64,000 nucleotides of DNA from Cheiracanthium punctorium (GCA_038373885.1 JAWZYV010013175.1:496001-560000); one strand, 5' to 3'; counted from the first letter of the stretch, positions 12,961-24,720 are shown. Notes: a model not told the origin generated them from the sequence alone. Translations and numbers: made by a program.

Positions 12961-14100
12961 ATTAATTTTGAAAAAATTCCGTGATCAACAAGAATTATGG
13001 AATTATGAAAGAAAAGTTTTCAATTAACTGTCACTTCATAAATTATTAATTGTGTGAGAAAAACTCAAATATACATACACGGATATTTTACTCAATTTTT
13101 GTTGAGAAAAATTAAATAATGCAATTTTCAATTGTATTTAATAATAGTGTTATTTCAAAAGAAACTAAAACAAAATACTTAAAAGTACTGCTTCTGTTTA
13201 TTTATTTCGTTATTTTACTATTATTTTAATTTATTTGTCACTCCATGGAAAATACATATATATATTTTTTTTATATTACTTTTACTTTCGATATAAAAGC
13301 TGTTGTTCATTTTAGAATTTTATATAAATTTTAAAAATACACTTCCATTTTTCTTGGAGTATACATATATGTATTAAAAAATGTTTTTTTTCTTTTTAGA
13401 AATTTAAATACTCTTTTAAAATATCTCTACAAAGCCGTATCTTCACGCAGACAATTTAATTCCTTTTCTTACAGCATTATAAGACAAACTTACTTTACAA
13501 ACCTCTACATCTCATTTGCATGAAATTTTCTTTTCACTACCTCTTCCCATCTCTTGAGAAATATAATTATCACATTTCCCTGAAATTTTTTATTCGGACT
13601 TTTATGATGGAAGCTAGGACGGAGAAAAAAATCCAACAGAAGTCGCAGCTATTTTTTTTCTTCATTTACACTCTGAGTTTAAACCAGTTTTTTAAAATTT
13701 GAAACTTTCTAGCTTTATTGCTGTTGCTATTTACTGATGCGGAATTTCATTTCCTATTCAAAACTTTTTATTTATCAAGTAATCTTAATTTAGCGACAGT
13801 TATTTTGAATCGTCTTCATTTTTTTATTGAATTTTAGGGTTTTTTCACTCTTTTAGGGTAAAAAAAGGCTTTTATACATATCAAACTCTGTTTCATTCAG
13901 AGAAACTCATTATAATAGGCAAATATAAAATTCTGAAAATATATTAAAGTTAAGGTGCATTTTAGAGTCAGTTTCATATATTGGTTTAAAGCTAGCGATA
14001 ATTTTATGCGTGTGACAATGACAGTGAGGGTTAATGTAACACTTTAATAAAAAATATTGAAATAATTTGAAGATTCGAAGAATAATTTCGTTCTCTAAAC
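12961..14100. other. AT-rich spacer, nothing recognised
   Basis: AT-rich with long T runs. No coding signal or repeat termini were seen. Confidence 0.5.
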
Positions 14101-14107
14101 AGTGAGG

Positions 14108-14144
14108 ACTTCAAGTTCACAGTTACACTGTGAGAACTTGAAGT
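14108..14144. repeat. Short perfect-arm hairpin
   Basis: ACTTCAAGTTCACAGT and ACTGTGAGAACTTGAAGT face each other across a TAC loop. They form a 16-bp stem interrupted only by a 2-nt bulge. Function is unknown; it is too short for a typical miRNA precursor. Confidence 0.6.
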
Positions 14145-14717
14145 GTCGTTCAAGGACTAGACGAAGTTGTAATTCTTTTTAACTTGAAGGAAAAGTAAAA
14201 TTTTTCTAAAAAGTTTTATCATCAGAACTGTAATATTAATTAAAATAAGATAGGTTGATTTTCTTAATTGATAATCAATAATAATAATAGCATAAATAAT
14301 ATTTAATATCAAATGTATATTGTAAGTATTCTTTTACTGCACACATATGCTGTTTTGCTTAAAATATGCATTTCTATTAATGCTGACTGAATGGGAACGT
14401 TCGCATTTCTACGTGTAATATTTATTAGATTAGTCTAGTTAAATCTGTCAAATATTACGTGATGAGTAAAATCCGCATGTCATCAACATCTTCACTAATC
14501 CATATCACTCTCAAACACCTCTCTCAAACTAGAGATTCAACACAATTCCCGAACTAAGTAATTGCATGGTAACGGAATTGCTGTGTTCGTATTTTTATAT
14601 TCACATACCCGAACATACCTTTTAAAAATCAAGCTGCAATTATCTTAAATTACCAATAAAGTTGTTTTACGATAGAGTTAGAATTGGGAAACTTAATAAA
14701 ACTGACTTATTAATTTC
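14145..14717. other. AT-rich spacer, nothing recognised
   Basis: Plain AT-rich sequence, no features supported. Confidence 0.45.
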
Positions 14718-15560
14718 CGAACATGTACCATGTAAGGAAAATATTGTAATCATGAAAAAATTCGACTTCGGGATTTTGGTGTATTTACACGTTTTCAGGT
14801 CTTCTGAATTCATTTATGCTGTTTTTACGAGATGTATGTATGTGTGTGTGTGTGTGTGTTTATGTGAGTGAACACGATAACTCCTAAAGGGGGCATTCGA
14901 TTGAGCTCAAATTGGGTATGTATGTTATAAACCACCGTCGCAAGACTGGTACTGATTTTGGTGTGTATAGGCGGTATAGTTTTCCTGCAGGGCTACGATC
15001 CTGCAGGAAAACTAGGGGGCATTCTAAAAGGGGGATCTAAAGATCGTGCCGTGTAGGGGGCATTCTAAAGATCGTGCCCTGCAGGGCTACGATCCTGCAG
15101 GGCAAAGATTTCTTTTACATTATGGCCTATGGGGGAAAATTTTCGAAAGTGTGCTAGCGTTTAAACGGTACATTGGATTGAGCTCAAATTGGATATATAT
15201 GTTATAAACCACCATCTTAGGTACGGTATTGATTTTGATGTGTATACGGCTTATAGTTTTTCTACAGGGCTGCGACAAAGTTTTCTTTTACATTATGGCC
15301 TATCGGAAATTCTTGAAAGTGCGCTAGCGTTTAAACGGTACATTCGATTGAGCTCAAATTGGGTATATATGTTATAAATCACCATCATAATACCGGTATT
15401 GATTTTGGTGTGTATAGAACTTATAGTTTTTCTACAGGGCTACAACAAAGATTTCTTTTACATTATGGCATATGGAGAGAAATTCTTGAAAGTGAGCAAG
15501 CGTTTAAACGTTGCATTCGATTGAGCTTCAATTTGGTATATATGTTTGAATTATTTATCG
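14718..15560 (+). repeat. 171-bp tandem array with (GT)n leader, Helitron-associated
   Basis: A leader beginning CCGAACATGTACC at 14718 and a (TG)n tract at about 14833-14860 precede four repeat units. Each begins CATTCGATTGAGCTCAA or a close variant, at about 14896, 15171, 15342 and 15513. The last two steps are 171 bp each; the first is longer because of an internal expansion at 14980-15103. Each unit carries a conserved TTCTTTTACATTATGGC block and a GTGCGCTAGCGTTTAAACG block. The same leader and two units recur at 37010-37394, just before a Helitron 5' end, so the array belongs to a mobile-element lineage rather than to a locus-specific satellite. Confidence 0.75.
14980..15103. repeat. Two perfect CCTGCAGG-core hairpins in a local expansion
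   Basis: 14980-15011 is TTTTCCTGCAGG, an 8-nt loop GCTACGAT, then CCTGCAGGAAAA (12-bp perfect stem). 15076-15103 is GCCCTGCAGG, the same loop, then CCTGCAGGGC (10-bp perfect stem). Between them GGGGGCATTCTAAA and AAGATCGTGCC are duplicated. The other units of the array have a single unexpanded CTACAGGGCT at this place. Confidence 0.85.
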
Positions 15561-15877
15561 ATTAAAATTTATTTAAATGCTTGGTAATGATCTTAATCTT
15601 AAGTGTTCAGACAGTCGAGTGGAGTCACTCCAGATATTTTTTCTTATAATATTAATGTATTAACATTACAGATCTACTATAACATAATCATTTAATTTTA
15701 AATTTTCCAGTTTGGATAACTGTAAATTATTTAATTATCTTACTTTTATTTACATCTGTATTTATCAATAGTTTTACGACAGTTTATGTTCGTGAATTCT
15801 ATTGTGGGGAGAACACGTTTTGCTGTACTTCAAATTGAGCTTTCAACGAGTGTAACATTTAAACTTTTAACATTTAA
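15561..15877. other. Junction between tandem array and Helitron-like body
   Basis: AT-rich. The last repeat unit fades out after about 15560. No terminal motif is visible. Confidence 0.4.
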
Positions 15878-17075
15878 GGTCTGGAGGGTATTTTTCATTA
15901 CTTTTTAGTAACACTAGAGTGCTATTTCTTTCAGTCCCTGAGTTTTGTCGACGTGATTTGTAGACAGGATTTGTAGACATGAACGGTCAAGGTGAAGTTC
16001 TTTTGAAATGCGTTTGCTAGATAACGCGGAGGTGGGGGGGGGGGAGATTAAAATCTTGAAACTTGCACAAGGTTTGCAATTTTTGATCCCTGATCGCCAC
16101 GTTTGCTGCCAAAAAAATAACTTCAAACCGAGCTTCGACATCGCTCCCGAATTTGGCTAGAAACTAGGAAAGTATAGTTAAAATATGCCTCACGAAGATT
16201 GTAAAATAGTGTTAGATGGCGATTTCAATTCCACATATATGTTTTCTGGAACAAGAAATACAAACACGGTAAACTCGTGGATTATGATGCCCATTCCAAA
16301 CAGTATTTAAAATAATGAAATATAGTTGGAATATGCTTGGCGAAGATTGTAAAAAAAAAATTCAGTAGGCGATTTTAAGGAAGATTTCGATTAAAAAGAT
16401 GAGTTTTATGGAACAAGAAAAAGTTGATTCCTACCTTAATGCTCACACTCTCGCCAACCTAAAAAACCGTCTCCCTTTCGCGAACCGTGCAGTCATGGTT
16501 CTCTAGGAGTTATGCAAAAGTGTTAACGTTCCCAAAAGAACTACGTGAAAACTAAAGCGAGCAAATTAGCGATAAACGCACCAGTTAAGGTATTTAAAGA
16601 CTTCTAATTATTAAAGCTACATCATTTGGTAACCCAAAATTCATAAACAAGTAATGCAATGGTCTAGATTACCAATTCCCCATTTTAATTCTAAATTAAG
16701 GTTGCCTTATAAATACAAAAAATCGTCGCGGTAACTGCATATGTTTAATTATCGCTACCTTGGTGGGAGTTGGGGCGTTTAAGTAGAAATTAACCAGAGA
16801 AAGATAAACACGGCACACTCACGGATTATGATGACCATTCCAAACAGTATTTAAAACGGTGAAGTACAGTTGGAATATGATTGACGGAAAATGTAAAACA
16901 ATATTAGTAGGCAATTTTACGATAGATTTCGATTCCAAAGATGTGTTTTATGGAACAAGGGAGAAAGATACAGCACACTCATGAATAATGATACACTTTC
17001 AAACTTAATAAAGGAAGAAAATAGGGAAGACGCATGGATTAGGATACGCATTTAATATATAGCACTTTAAAATTT
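15878..17075 (+). mobile_element. Decayed Helitron body (family of 35510-39023 and 60963-62920)
   Basis: The body aligns along its length with the copies at 35.6-36.96 kb, 37.5-38.7 kb and 61.1-62.4 kb. It has a G-run after an A/T-rich lead (16033-16045), the GCACAAGGTTTGCAATTTTT block, and three copies of an endonuclease-like segment with GGCGATTTC/T at 16218, 16368 and 16910. It lacks both termini: neither a TCTAATATAT 5' end nor a hairpin-CTAG 3' end is found here. Compared with the other copies it lacks the short MITE at the site near 16520, so it represents the state before that insertion. It is the most diverged copy in the window. Confidence 0.7.
16421..16797. mobile_element. MITE 'GTTGATTCC' nested in the Helitron body
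   Basis: Bounded by GTTGATTCCTACCTTAA on the left and a worn inverted copy on the right (AAGTAGAAATTAACC, about 16783-16797). It sits inside the repeated endonuclease-like unit directly after GGAACAAGAAA, and AGAAAG recurs at the right edge. The same insertion at the same place is present in all four Helitron copies, so it predates their amplification. This copy lacks the second MITE carried by the others. Confidence 0.55.
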
Positions 17076-19404
17076 TTCTTATTCATAATAAATAACTTTT
17101 TAAATGTAATAAGAATTACTATTTAATAATAAATTATTGAAAAAAAACATGTTTTTAGATGAAAAAATATTCCACACAAGAAAACATGATTTTTAAAATC
17201 TATTAATGAAACCTATGTAATAAAACTTTCACAGTTTCAGGGAGATACCCAAAAAGGTATTTCATTTGTAAAAAGAAAAAAAAATACTTAGTAAAATCGT
17301 TAATTACAACAAATAAGGTTATTGGAAGTTTAAAAAGTTTTTTTTTCTATTTCTAGATAATTTCATTTGCTTAATTCGGTTTGGTGCTGTCCTTTATATA
17401 TGTATGTGTGTTTATATATATATATATATACAAAATTGAAAATTTCTTAGATACTATCTAAAAAGATGACAAATGTATATCATCGGTAGTTTTTATGCTC
17501 TTGTTTATACATTAAACTGTGTGTTTATGTTTATACATTAAACTGTTAAGGATTGTTTTATCGAGAATTTTTTAAGATAAAACTAATAAAAATTAATATG
17601 CCATTAGTCCTTTCAAAAAAATTACTTAATGAAAAAACTATAAGACTAATAAAAAAAACTAAAAGAAATAAAATAGGAAAACGTTTTTATTTTCCTTCCT
17701 AAAAACACGTAGTTAACATGAAACAGAATATAAATTACCACTGCTATAAAAATGACGCCTTTAAATGATACATAAATGTTCTATTACCATACACTGAACA
17801 AGCACGACTTTCCACGAAAATAACTACCATAACCTTCTGAAAATCATCTTTTTATTATAACCTCCCGCTAAAATTTTGCTTCAAAGCTCATGTGCATGCC
17901 TCTTGTATCATAATCCACATTCAGTGGGAGAGGGTATTTACTCACGTACTATATAGCAGTTCCATAAATTTTGGCAAGCATAGCGTGCCCGAGTGAAATC
18001 TTTGGAAAAGATGGGCAACCATGCAGCCGTACACAAAAGAATGAAGATTAATAACTTGGGTGAAGTCTTAGTGGCATGATTTTGGGAGTGTTAATTTACG
18101 GCAAGTGCATTCATAAGCTTCTTTAATGAGCCAATAAAGGCATGTTGTGTTTGTTCTTGCTTAATGCAAATGTAAAAAGAAACATGTTCTTTATTTCTTG
18201 CCTACTTAATGCATAAAAGCTTAAAAATATTAACACACTTTGTGTTAAATAGAATGACATCTACACACCAAAAAATAGTAGTAGGAACTCTGAAAAACAT
18301 CTTTTATTGTTTCTCATTGAAGCTGCGAAGAAATCAGTATATTTTACTTTGTAATTTTAAAAGTTATTCGACAAAAGAAACTATGTTTACTATAGTGATC
18401 TTCAAAAAAAATCATCGTGTTTATTCTTTGAAGAAAATTGAAAGGATTCCTTTGTGATTGAAAAATTAATCATACTGGAAACAAAATAATGTGTTATCTT
18501 AGTTGACTGAAGTTTTTTAGAAACAATCTTGAAAATATCGCGTCTTCTTGTAGTTTTCTCTCAAATATTCACTCTCCTCTGTTCAAATAACATGTAAAAA
18601 GCAAATTAATTATTTGAATGTAACCTTCATTACGATTTCTTATTTAAAACATTATAATCTAAATGTTTAGTTGTAAAAGCGTTGTTTTAATCATTTGGTA
18701 ATATTATGCATAAATTAAAAATTTTATCAATACATTCATATGTACCCCCTCTAATGTTTTCTTCTATAAAATCTTAAAGAAGTTCACTTTTACATAGAAC
18801 AAACTTTCATTTCCGCTAAAAAAGAACATTAGCGGAAAAAGAAACTTTATGTTTCTACGAATATCAGGAACGTGATTTGCTTAAAATTTGACAGCCGGAA
18901 TTTTTCAAGCACGTTCATGAAATAAATTCATTTACTTTACGGAGAATTTCATATAATCTAATAAACCGCTTATATAAACTTTCATGATGCTTCTTTTCTT
19001 CATTTGCAAAGTTGCGAAATATGCGCTTGAAGCATATTTTGCAAAGGCAATATGTAAATATTTATATGTTTATGTATTTGTTTTTGCTTTACCTATGTTT
19101 TTGTTTTCACATTTTCACTTGTTATTTTCACTTGATATTTCCATCTTTCTAATACATATTTTGAGGTCATAAAATATCGCCTGTAATATTTGCTTAAAAT
19201 TTGACTGCTAGAATTTTGATTAATTACAAAGAAAGTTGTGATTAATTATACCATGTAAAGGTAGACATGGGTTTTATAAGTTTTAATCAAATAATAAGTT
19301 CTTCAATAATAAGACCTTCTCCTACATTCCGTATAGACAGAATTAACACCACTGGCAAGACGTAAGTATATAATTTCTGACAATAAAGGTATAGTTGTTT
19401 AAGC
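17076..19404. other. AT-rich spacer, nothing recognised
   Basis: AT-rich with a (TA)n patch at about 17412-17432. A GC-richer stretch at 17930-18080 and frames at 18209-18457 and 18984-19172 show no known domain. Confidence 0.45.
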
Positions 19405-19650
19405 TGTTTGTTTGTTTGTTTATGGATTAAGGCCGATTGACTGCAGTAGCGTTCTAGGCCTATAGGGGGAATGTCACCTAATGTAAGGGGGGGGGATACT
19501 AAGGGATCCTAGCACGTATTTACTCGAGGTTTCAAAGAAAACAAAAACCTTTGACCGACTAAGTCGACTGGCGCAACCCGGGTTTGAACCTGGCACTTCC
19601 CGCTTTCTAGTTTCGAGAGCGAAGCCTCTCAGACACTGGTGGGAGCTGCT
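19405..19650 (-). mobile_element. tRNA-derived SINE, copy 1
   Basis: On the minus strand the block begins with a tRNA-like head: TGTCTGAGAGGCTTCGC, then a Pol III B-box match GGTTCAAACCC about 60 nt on. The tRNA-unrelated body follows, and it ends in a (CAAA)n tail, seen as (GTTT)n at about 19404-19423 on the plus strand. A second, shorter copy lies at 27520-27720 in the same orientation. The head resembles a tRNA with a long variable arm, but assignment to an amino acid is not safe. SINEs of this type depend on a partner LINE for movement; which one is unknown. Confidence 0.7.
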
Positions 19651-19769
19651 TAATCTAAAAGGGCGAAGTGGCCCCTTTTGTTTCTGGATATTCATTGGGT
19701 TTAAATGGCAATATGTATAAAAGATGTTTTTGTTATTATAAATGCTAGGGAAGTAGACAATATCATGTA

Positions 19770-19800
19770 CAGTGTATCCAAAAATTAGTACTTCTTTCTA
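19770..19800. repeat. Possible left terminus of a DDE transposon
   Basis: ACAGTGTATCCAAAAATTAG resembles termini of Tc1/mariner-superfamily elements and lies just upstream of the transposase relic at 19915-20410. A matching right terminus was not found. Confidence 0.35.
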
Positions 19801-19914
19801 ACAATAAATGAAAAATAAAAGAACAGAGTTATTTAAATAATTCTTTGAGAAAACGAATAAGTGATGTCTGGACTTTTTTAAACACTATTATGTTAGTATG
19901 AAATTATACTGACA

Positions 19915-20410
19915 AATGGCGCGCAGAACCATTTTCTATTTGGAAAACCAAGACTATCTTGGATTATCGTTTCCCAACCGCTGGTTCGCGAATCCCCAGA
20001 TGCTCACCAGGTGTGTAAGGAGGTTCGGGAAAATAACGTACTATTCACAACGACTACAAGAGGTTCTCTGATTTCTTTCGGGTATTAGAAGGGTTTCACA
20101 GGGAGAAAAAGGTTGAGAACCACTGCCTTAGTTCACCTGAATGCAACCAGCATGATAGGAATTGGCCATCTTAGTCACAAGATTAAAATCCATATGATTT
20201 TTTCTTTGGTCCATTTGAAGGATGTAGTTTACTGTCAAAATCTCATTTCACTGCACCAAATAATCTGTCAGGATAGTTCAGCCACTCCATTAGAGACGTT
20301 GCAGAAAGTGTGCTCAAATAGTGGTCATTTGAGAATAATTTCATGCATTTGCCAACCACTGCTGATTAATGCATTAGCAGCAGCACCATCTGTCAGCAAG
20401 ATATTTTGAA
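19915..20410 (+). pseudogene. DDE transposase relic, C-terminal half, split by a hAT MITE
   Basis: Left of the interruption, 19917-19964 can be read as a worn version of the second catalytic segment (GATGGCGC-type DGA followed by an HF, then a DYL-like helix). Right of it, 20131-20410 reads in shifting frames as MIGIG, then a P-R-S-P-D-L-like stretch, FFLW-like, HLKDVVYCQN, SLHQ, and an end resembling FEKCISVNGGHFE-type C-termini. This order (D2 helix, WPxRSPDLxPxDFFxW, LKDxVY) is that of Tc1/mariner-superfamily transposases of the DDE_3 group. There are many frameshifts and it is certainly non-functional. The hAT MITE at 19965-20125 sits between the two conserved blocks. Confidence 0.5.
19965..20125. 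mobile_element. hAT-type MITE nested in transposase relic
   Basis: The right end, reversed, reads CAGTGGTTCTCAACC, a very common hAT terminus. The left end TATCGTTTCCCAACC matches it at about 10 of 15 bases. The flanking 8-mers TCTTGGAT and CCTTAGTT share 5 of 8 positions, which fits a worn 8-bp target duplication. It is about 161 bp long with no coding capacity. Confidence 0.6.
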
Positions 20411-20429
20411 CAAAATAAAATCTAAATAC

Positions 20430-22037
20430 CCATACACGAAAGATATCCTGACATTATACATTTGACCGTGCATCTTGAAAGTGAACAGCCTGTTTATTTC
20501 ACTAAACAGACTGCTCTACAACGAGTATTAACTTCCCCCAAAACTACACTAGCTGAGATTATTAAACTATGCAGCCTAAACTGAAAAATGACCATTTAGA
20601 TTGCTATTTTTGGCGAGTTCTCTCTCATAAGATGATTTACACCTTTTAAACGAAATTTAGAGTTGTGTGCATTTGAAAAACATGGGAATTACGTCAGTTT
20701 TATGCCACATTAAAAGCATGAGGAAGAATTATGTTTAAGTGTGTTTCTTAATGTTAATAAATTTCCAAGAGTCGTGTGCATTTGAAAACCATGAAACAGG
20801 GTGGAAATTATGTCAGTTTTACGCGTTCCTGGACCGAGATCCTTCGAATATTTGCGAAGACAATGGTAATTTATACGACACTTTCTTCGATGCGTGTCGT
20901 GAGTTACATTTATTCGAAGATGATAACCAGTGGGATCTCACCCTTGCAGATGCAACACTGAGCTCATCTTAACAGCAAATTCGTCAATTATTTTCATTAA
21001 CATTAACGTGTTTTCTGCCTGAAGCTTCTGCTCTATGGAACAAATATAAAGACTGAATGAGTGAGGATATTTTGCATCGGATTCAAATTACTAATCCAAA
21101 TCTCAATATTGAATTTTCGGGCGAAATATGTAACGTGTTATTAATGATTGAGGATATTTGTATTCTTATTTCGAACATCCCGCTCATCCATTTTGGCATG
21201 TCAGCACCGAACCGCCAAGCAGCAAATATGATCAACAGCGATGTTCAACGTGAACACCAGTTTGATATGAATTCTTTGGCTACTTTTGTTGCTGATAATG
21301 AGCAATTGCTTACTGCTGAGCAACGAAATGTATATGATCAAATCAACGTATGAATTGCGGCACGAAAAGGTGTATTCTTTTTTTTTTTTTTTAATGCTCC
21401 AGGTAGCACTGGGAAAACATTCCTCATCTCACTGATACTTGCGCGCATTCGATCACAAAATTATATTGCATTGGCAATTGTTTCACTTGAACTCAGATAT
21501 GAAAAATAATACTAGGCTTTTAGGTGGTGCTCTACTGCTGCTGTCTGGTCATTTTAGCCAAACATTACCCGTCATTCCACGTGCGACATATGCGGACGAA
21601 ATAAACGCATGTTTGAAAGAATCTTATCTATGGCGAAGTGTCAGTAAATTATGCCTTACCATTAATATGCGTGTTCAACTTCAAAATGATCCATTAGCGT
21701 CGGCATTCTCTGAACAATTGCTATAAATTGGCAATGGTAAAATTCAATTGTATGAAGATACCAACTATTCAATTCCCAGAAATTTTTTGCAGCATGGTGG
21801 CTACAAAAGATGAGTTAATAAAAAGTATCTTTTCAGCCTCTACATTTAACTTGCTCATAGTATACACATATTCACACGCTATCGATTGGCCAAAGTATGC
21901 TAACTGTACATGTAATGACGTTAGATATTGTAATAACGTTTTAATACAAATTTTCATCAAAACGGTCCAGATTGTAACAGCTTGAAATTTTCGAATTTAA
22001 GACGTGTGCACAGAACAACGTCTGTCGGGTCCGCTAG
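20430..22037 (+). pseudogene. Helitron Pif1-like helicase relic with 3' terminus
   Basis: A degenerate Helitron helicase region. In order it shows a worn leader (20430-20735); a DPSN..GNLYDTFFDACREL segment ending NQWDLTLADATLSSS (20776-20970); MSEDILHRIQITNPNLNIEF through LTAEQRNVYDQI (21057-21350); a Walker A match (NAPGSTGKTFL at about 21395-21428); then GGALLLLSGHFSQTLPVIPR (motif III region, 21520-21590) and LTINMRVQLQNDP (21653-21700). The stretch between Walker A and motif III, holding the Walker B region, is missing, and nearly everything after about 21800 is deleted up to the 3' end. Stops and frameshifts are numerous, and a T run (21379-21392) interrupts it just before Walker A. It ends with ACAGA-ACAACG-TCTGT and CGGGTCCGCTAG at 22034-22037 followed by T. 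Pif1-type helicases unwind DNA 5' to 3' in rolling-circle Helitron transposition; this copy is dead. Confidence 0.85.
22007..22037 (+). other. Helitron 3' terminal hairpin and CTAG end
   Basis: A 5-bp stem ACAGA/TCTGT with loop ACAACG, then CGGGTCCG and the terminal CTAG, with T as the first flanking base. It is the same layout as the ends at 39023 and 62920 (same loop, same GGGTC-GCTAG frame), with compensated changes in the stem. Confidence 0.75.
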
Positions 22038-22655
22038 TTTTTGTATAAATAAAACAGAAAACTAGAGGCAAATATTGTCTCTCTCACACTAGATCGCCAT
22101 TTAGTGGGAACTCGAGCTTAGTTGACTTCCAGGATTGAGCTTTCTGTAATTTTGCATTATTTCTGGAATTTTACTGAATCTCATAAAGTGCGGATACGCC
22201 CTCGATACAGCCTGCCTGATTTTCTAAAAGAAACTTAACTACTGTAGAAGCAAGATTATCCTCGATTATCTGAAATCTCGGATAACACTTACTATCATTA
22301 ATCACAATATCTTATTGTACAACAAGATGTATTTTTAGAAAAATTAACTTATAATGCATGTTTAGTAATACATACTTTAATAGAAGATGTATTGTAATCT
22401 AACATACAAACACATTTTAAATGGCTCGAACCGGTTAGAGAATACAACTAAGTTTTCAACTAAGTTTCGGTTAAAGCAGATAGCTCGGTTGCATGTATTT
22501 GCCTAACACAGATAAGTGGTGCATAGATCAACGAGGTTCTACTGTGTTCAAAATCGAATTCTGCGTTTTCCTTTTCTAAATACTGTTCTTTTATTCGATT
22601 TCAAAAGAACACTTAATTTTCCATTGCAGTTTAATGCTTTATGTAGCTTGATTTT
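22038..22655. other. Spacer, nothing recognised
   Basis: Mixed-composition sequence with no coding signal or terminal repeats that I could support. Confidence 0.4.
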
Positions 22656-23030
22656 TGTCCCGCAGTGGTCTGGGCGCTAAACTCCGTTCCCATAAGAACA
22701 CGGCAGGTGAAGAAGCGTCTAGCTGGGCCAGTGCTTGAGAGGGTCAACTATCTATCGGCTCGACTTCTGTGGGACCGTGTACGCTAATGGGAGCTGGTGC
22801 ACGTAAAAGCTGTCGTGGCTCCAATGTCCTCCAAGTTTTTAAAAGATGCCTCTTTTTGTGCCGATTTCAAGGGGTTGGTCCCTTCTCTGAAATTGGTACA
22901 AAATTAGGGGACCTCGGGCTAAAGTCGCCACTGAGGCCCACTAAAAATGGAAGAAGCCCCCCTATACATATTGTCTCCCTGCCTTAGGGAATCTGGCACC
23001 GCATGTGGTTGTCAGAGGGCTTAAGTAACA
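22656..23030 (+). repeat. Dispersed GC-rich repeat, long copy
   Basis: A GC-rich block starting near CCCGCAGTGGTCTGGGCG and ending CGCATGTGGTTGTCAGAGGG plus GTAACAATAG. Its last 140 bp match 12815-12960. The start has a weak Pol III A-box look, but I found no B box, so SINE status is unproven. A 72-codon frame inside is not conserved in the other copy. Confidence 0.6.
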
Positions 23031-24155
23031 ATAGTATTTTGATTTTTACTTGTATCCGTTCTTCAAATCCCATATATATATTAAAAAGAATGTTAAAATA
23101 GATGCTCCTTAAATGTATCGGAACTACTACTACATTTACTACTTACTACTATACCTCCACTTGTATGAATATTCAATACAAGTTAAAAATGAATGATAAT
23201 TTTTTAATAAGAGAAACCGTTTTATTTTCAGAAAATTATTACATTCTTATTGGAGTAATTTTAATATGTTACAAAACTTTAATTGGAAAATATTTCAAAC
23301 ATATTTTAAATTAAACCTTATATATTTAAACGATGGTTGAGTAAATTTTCATTAGATTTATTGGAAATCAATCATATATAAATACATTACGCAAACACTT
23401 TAATATTCCGATATTAGATTTTCAGTGATAAATGTAAACCATTATGCTCAATTTATATCATGACATGTTTACCTAAAATGTATCACTTTTAGATAATACA
23501 AATTAATTTTAGTTATTTGAATAATTTACTTTGTGTTTTAGTTTCCAAAATATTGTTTCGTAAAAGTAACTCACGCAAGATATAACTATAAAGCACGATT
23601 CAATCTAATTACTTAATATTTACTTTTATAAACACATAGGGTTTGATTGTATGACAGTTATTTAAATGTAGTTTCTCATGCGTCTGAAAATAATAATGAT
23701 TAGTATATTTCAGGTTGATTACGTAGCATCACTTTTGTAAGAAGCGCGTGTTCACACCATAATAAGTAATTTTAATTGTCTTTTGATTGATTGAAAGCGA
23801 AAACTTGAAATTATATGAAATTTGCTATTGTATCTGACGAATACCTACAATACATATGAAGTACATAATAATATAAAAATACACAAATACATAAAATTTC
23901 AAAAAATGCATGACCTGTTTAGCGCTTGAAGCCCATAGCCTTCTAGTATCAACAATTTATACTTGATGAATACGTACAAGAAGCGGGCAAGGATGCATAC
24001 ATTCCTATCGTCTTCCAGATTGCAGGGCTTGCGTGTAGAATTTCTACTAATTACATTAGTAAAAACATGTTTGGCCATACATCCATGTCCACTAAAGAGT
24101 TTTTAAAGAGCCAATGAATTGAACCGTGACTGGTTTAGGATGATGAGGATAAAAT
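23031..24155. other. AT-rich spacer, nothing recognised
   Basis: No coding signal or element ends were seen. Confidence 0.5.
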
Positions 24156-24159
24156 TCTA

Positions 24160-24720
24160 CCAGGTTTCAGATGAGTTACGATCATGAAGGTCGTTCAAGA
24201 TTCCTCCAAAAATGATCAACGAACAAAATTTTCAAGGAGTGGAAAGGGATGGCTTTAGTTGTAGTTTTTGCAGCTTTTGTGCCCTTCCTGGACAGGAAAT
24301 CTGCCATCACGTTTCCCAGGATCCCATAATGACTCCGTAGCCTTTGAAGAACGATGTTTTTCTCCTCCGAGGCCAATTAAGATAGGGTAGAACAACAGGA
24401 CAAGACGAGGATTTATGGCCACAAATGGAGACTTTGATAAGATTTTGGCTGAGCTTGAAAATTGTTGGTTACGACTGCAGTTGAGAAATGTCTATTTGTA
24501 TCTCCTCAACCTCCCCACCATTGTCAGATGCAAAGTGGCCAGCTTTACATCTGCCTGTGATGGTGGTACACAAGCTGAAAAATATGTCACAGAAAAAAAA
24601 TAAGGTCAAGAATTCCCTTGATGAGCCACACTTGAACGTTTGCCTAAAATTCTCAAGCGCTCCAGTTCCCGATACAGATCGTTGAAATTTGCATGGAAAA
24701 TCGCCCTGAGAACATTGCAG
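24160..24720 (-). pseudogene. LINE relic: RNase H domain fragment
   Basis: The minus-strand frame at 24182-24376 contains VLQRLRSHYGILGNVMADF followed by LSRKGTKAA. This is the C-terminal hallmark of the RNase H domain of non-LTR retrotransposons, usually W-x-P-S/A-H-C/S-G-I-x-G-N-E-x-A-D-x-L-A-K-x-G. Upstream on the minus strand (24380-24720) a worn remainder of the domain can be followed with stops, including a TTITGRCK stretch and an IFKLSQNLIKVSI-like stretch. In intact elements the domain removes the RNA strand during target-primed reverse transcription. The clade is not determinable (RNase H occurs in the I, R1 and Loa groups). No 3' tail or target duplication was identified. It is non-functional. 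Confidence 0.7.

Noticed and set aside
14108..14144. miRNA precursor
   Set aside because: The 16-bp stem with a 3-nt loop is too short for a normal pre-miRNA.
22769..22987. 72-codon frame in GC-rich sequence
   Set aside because: Inside the dispersed repeat; the second copy does not preserve the frame.
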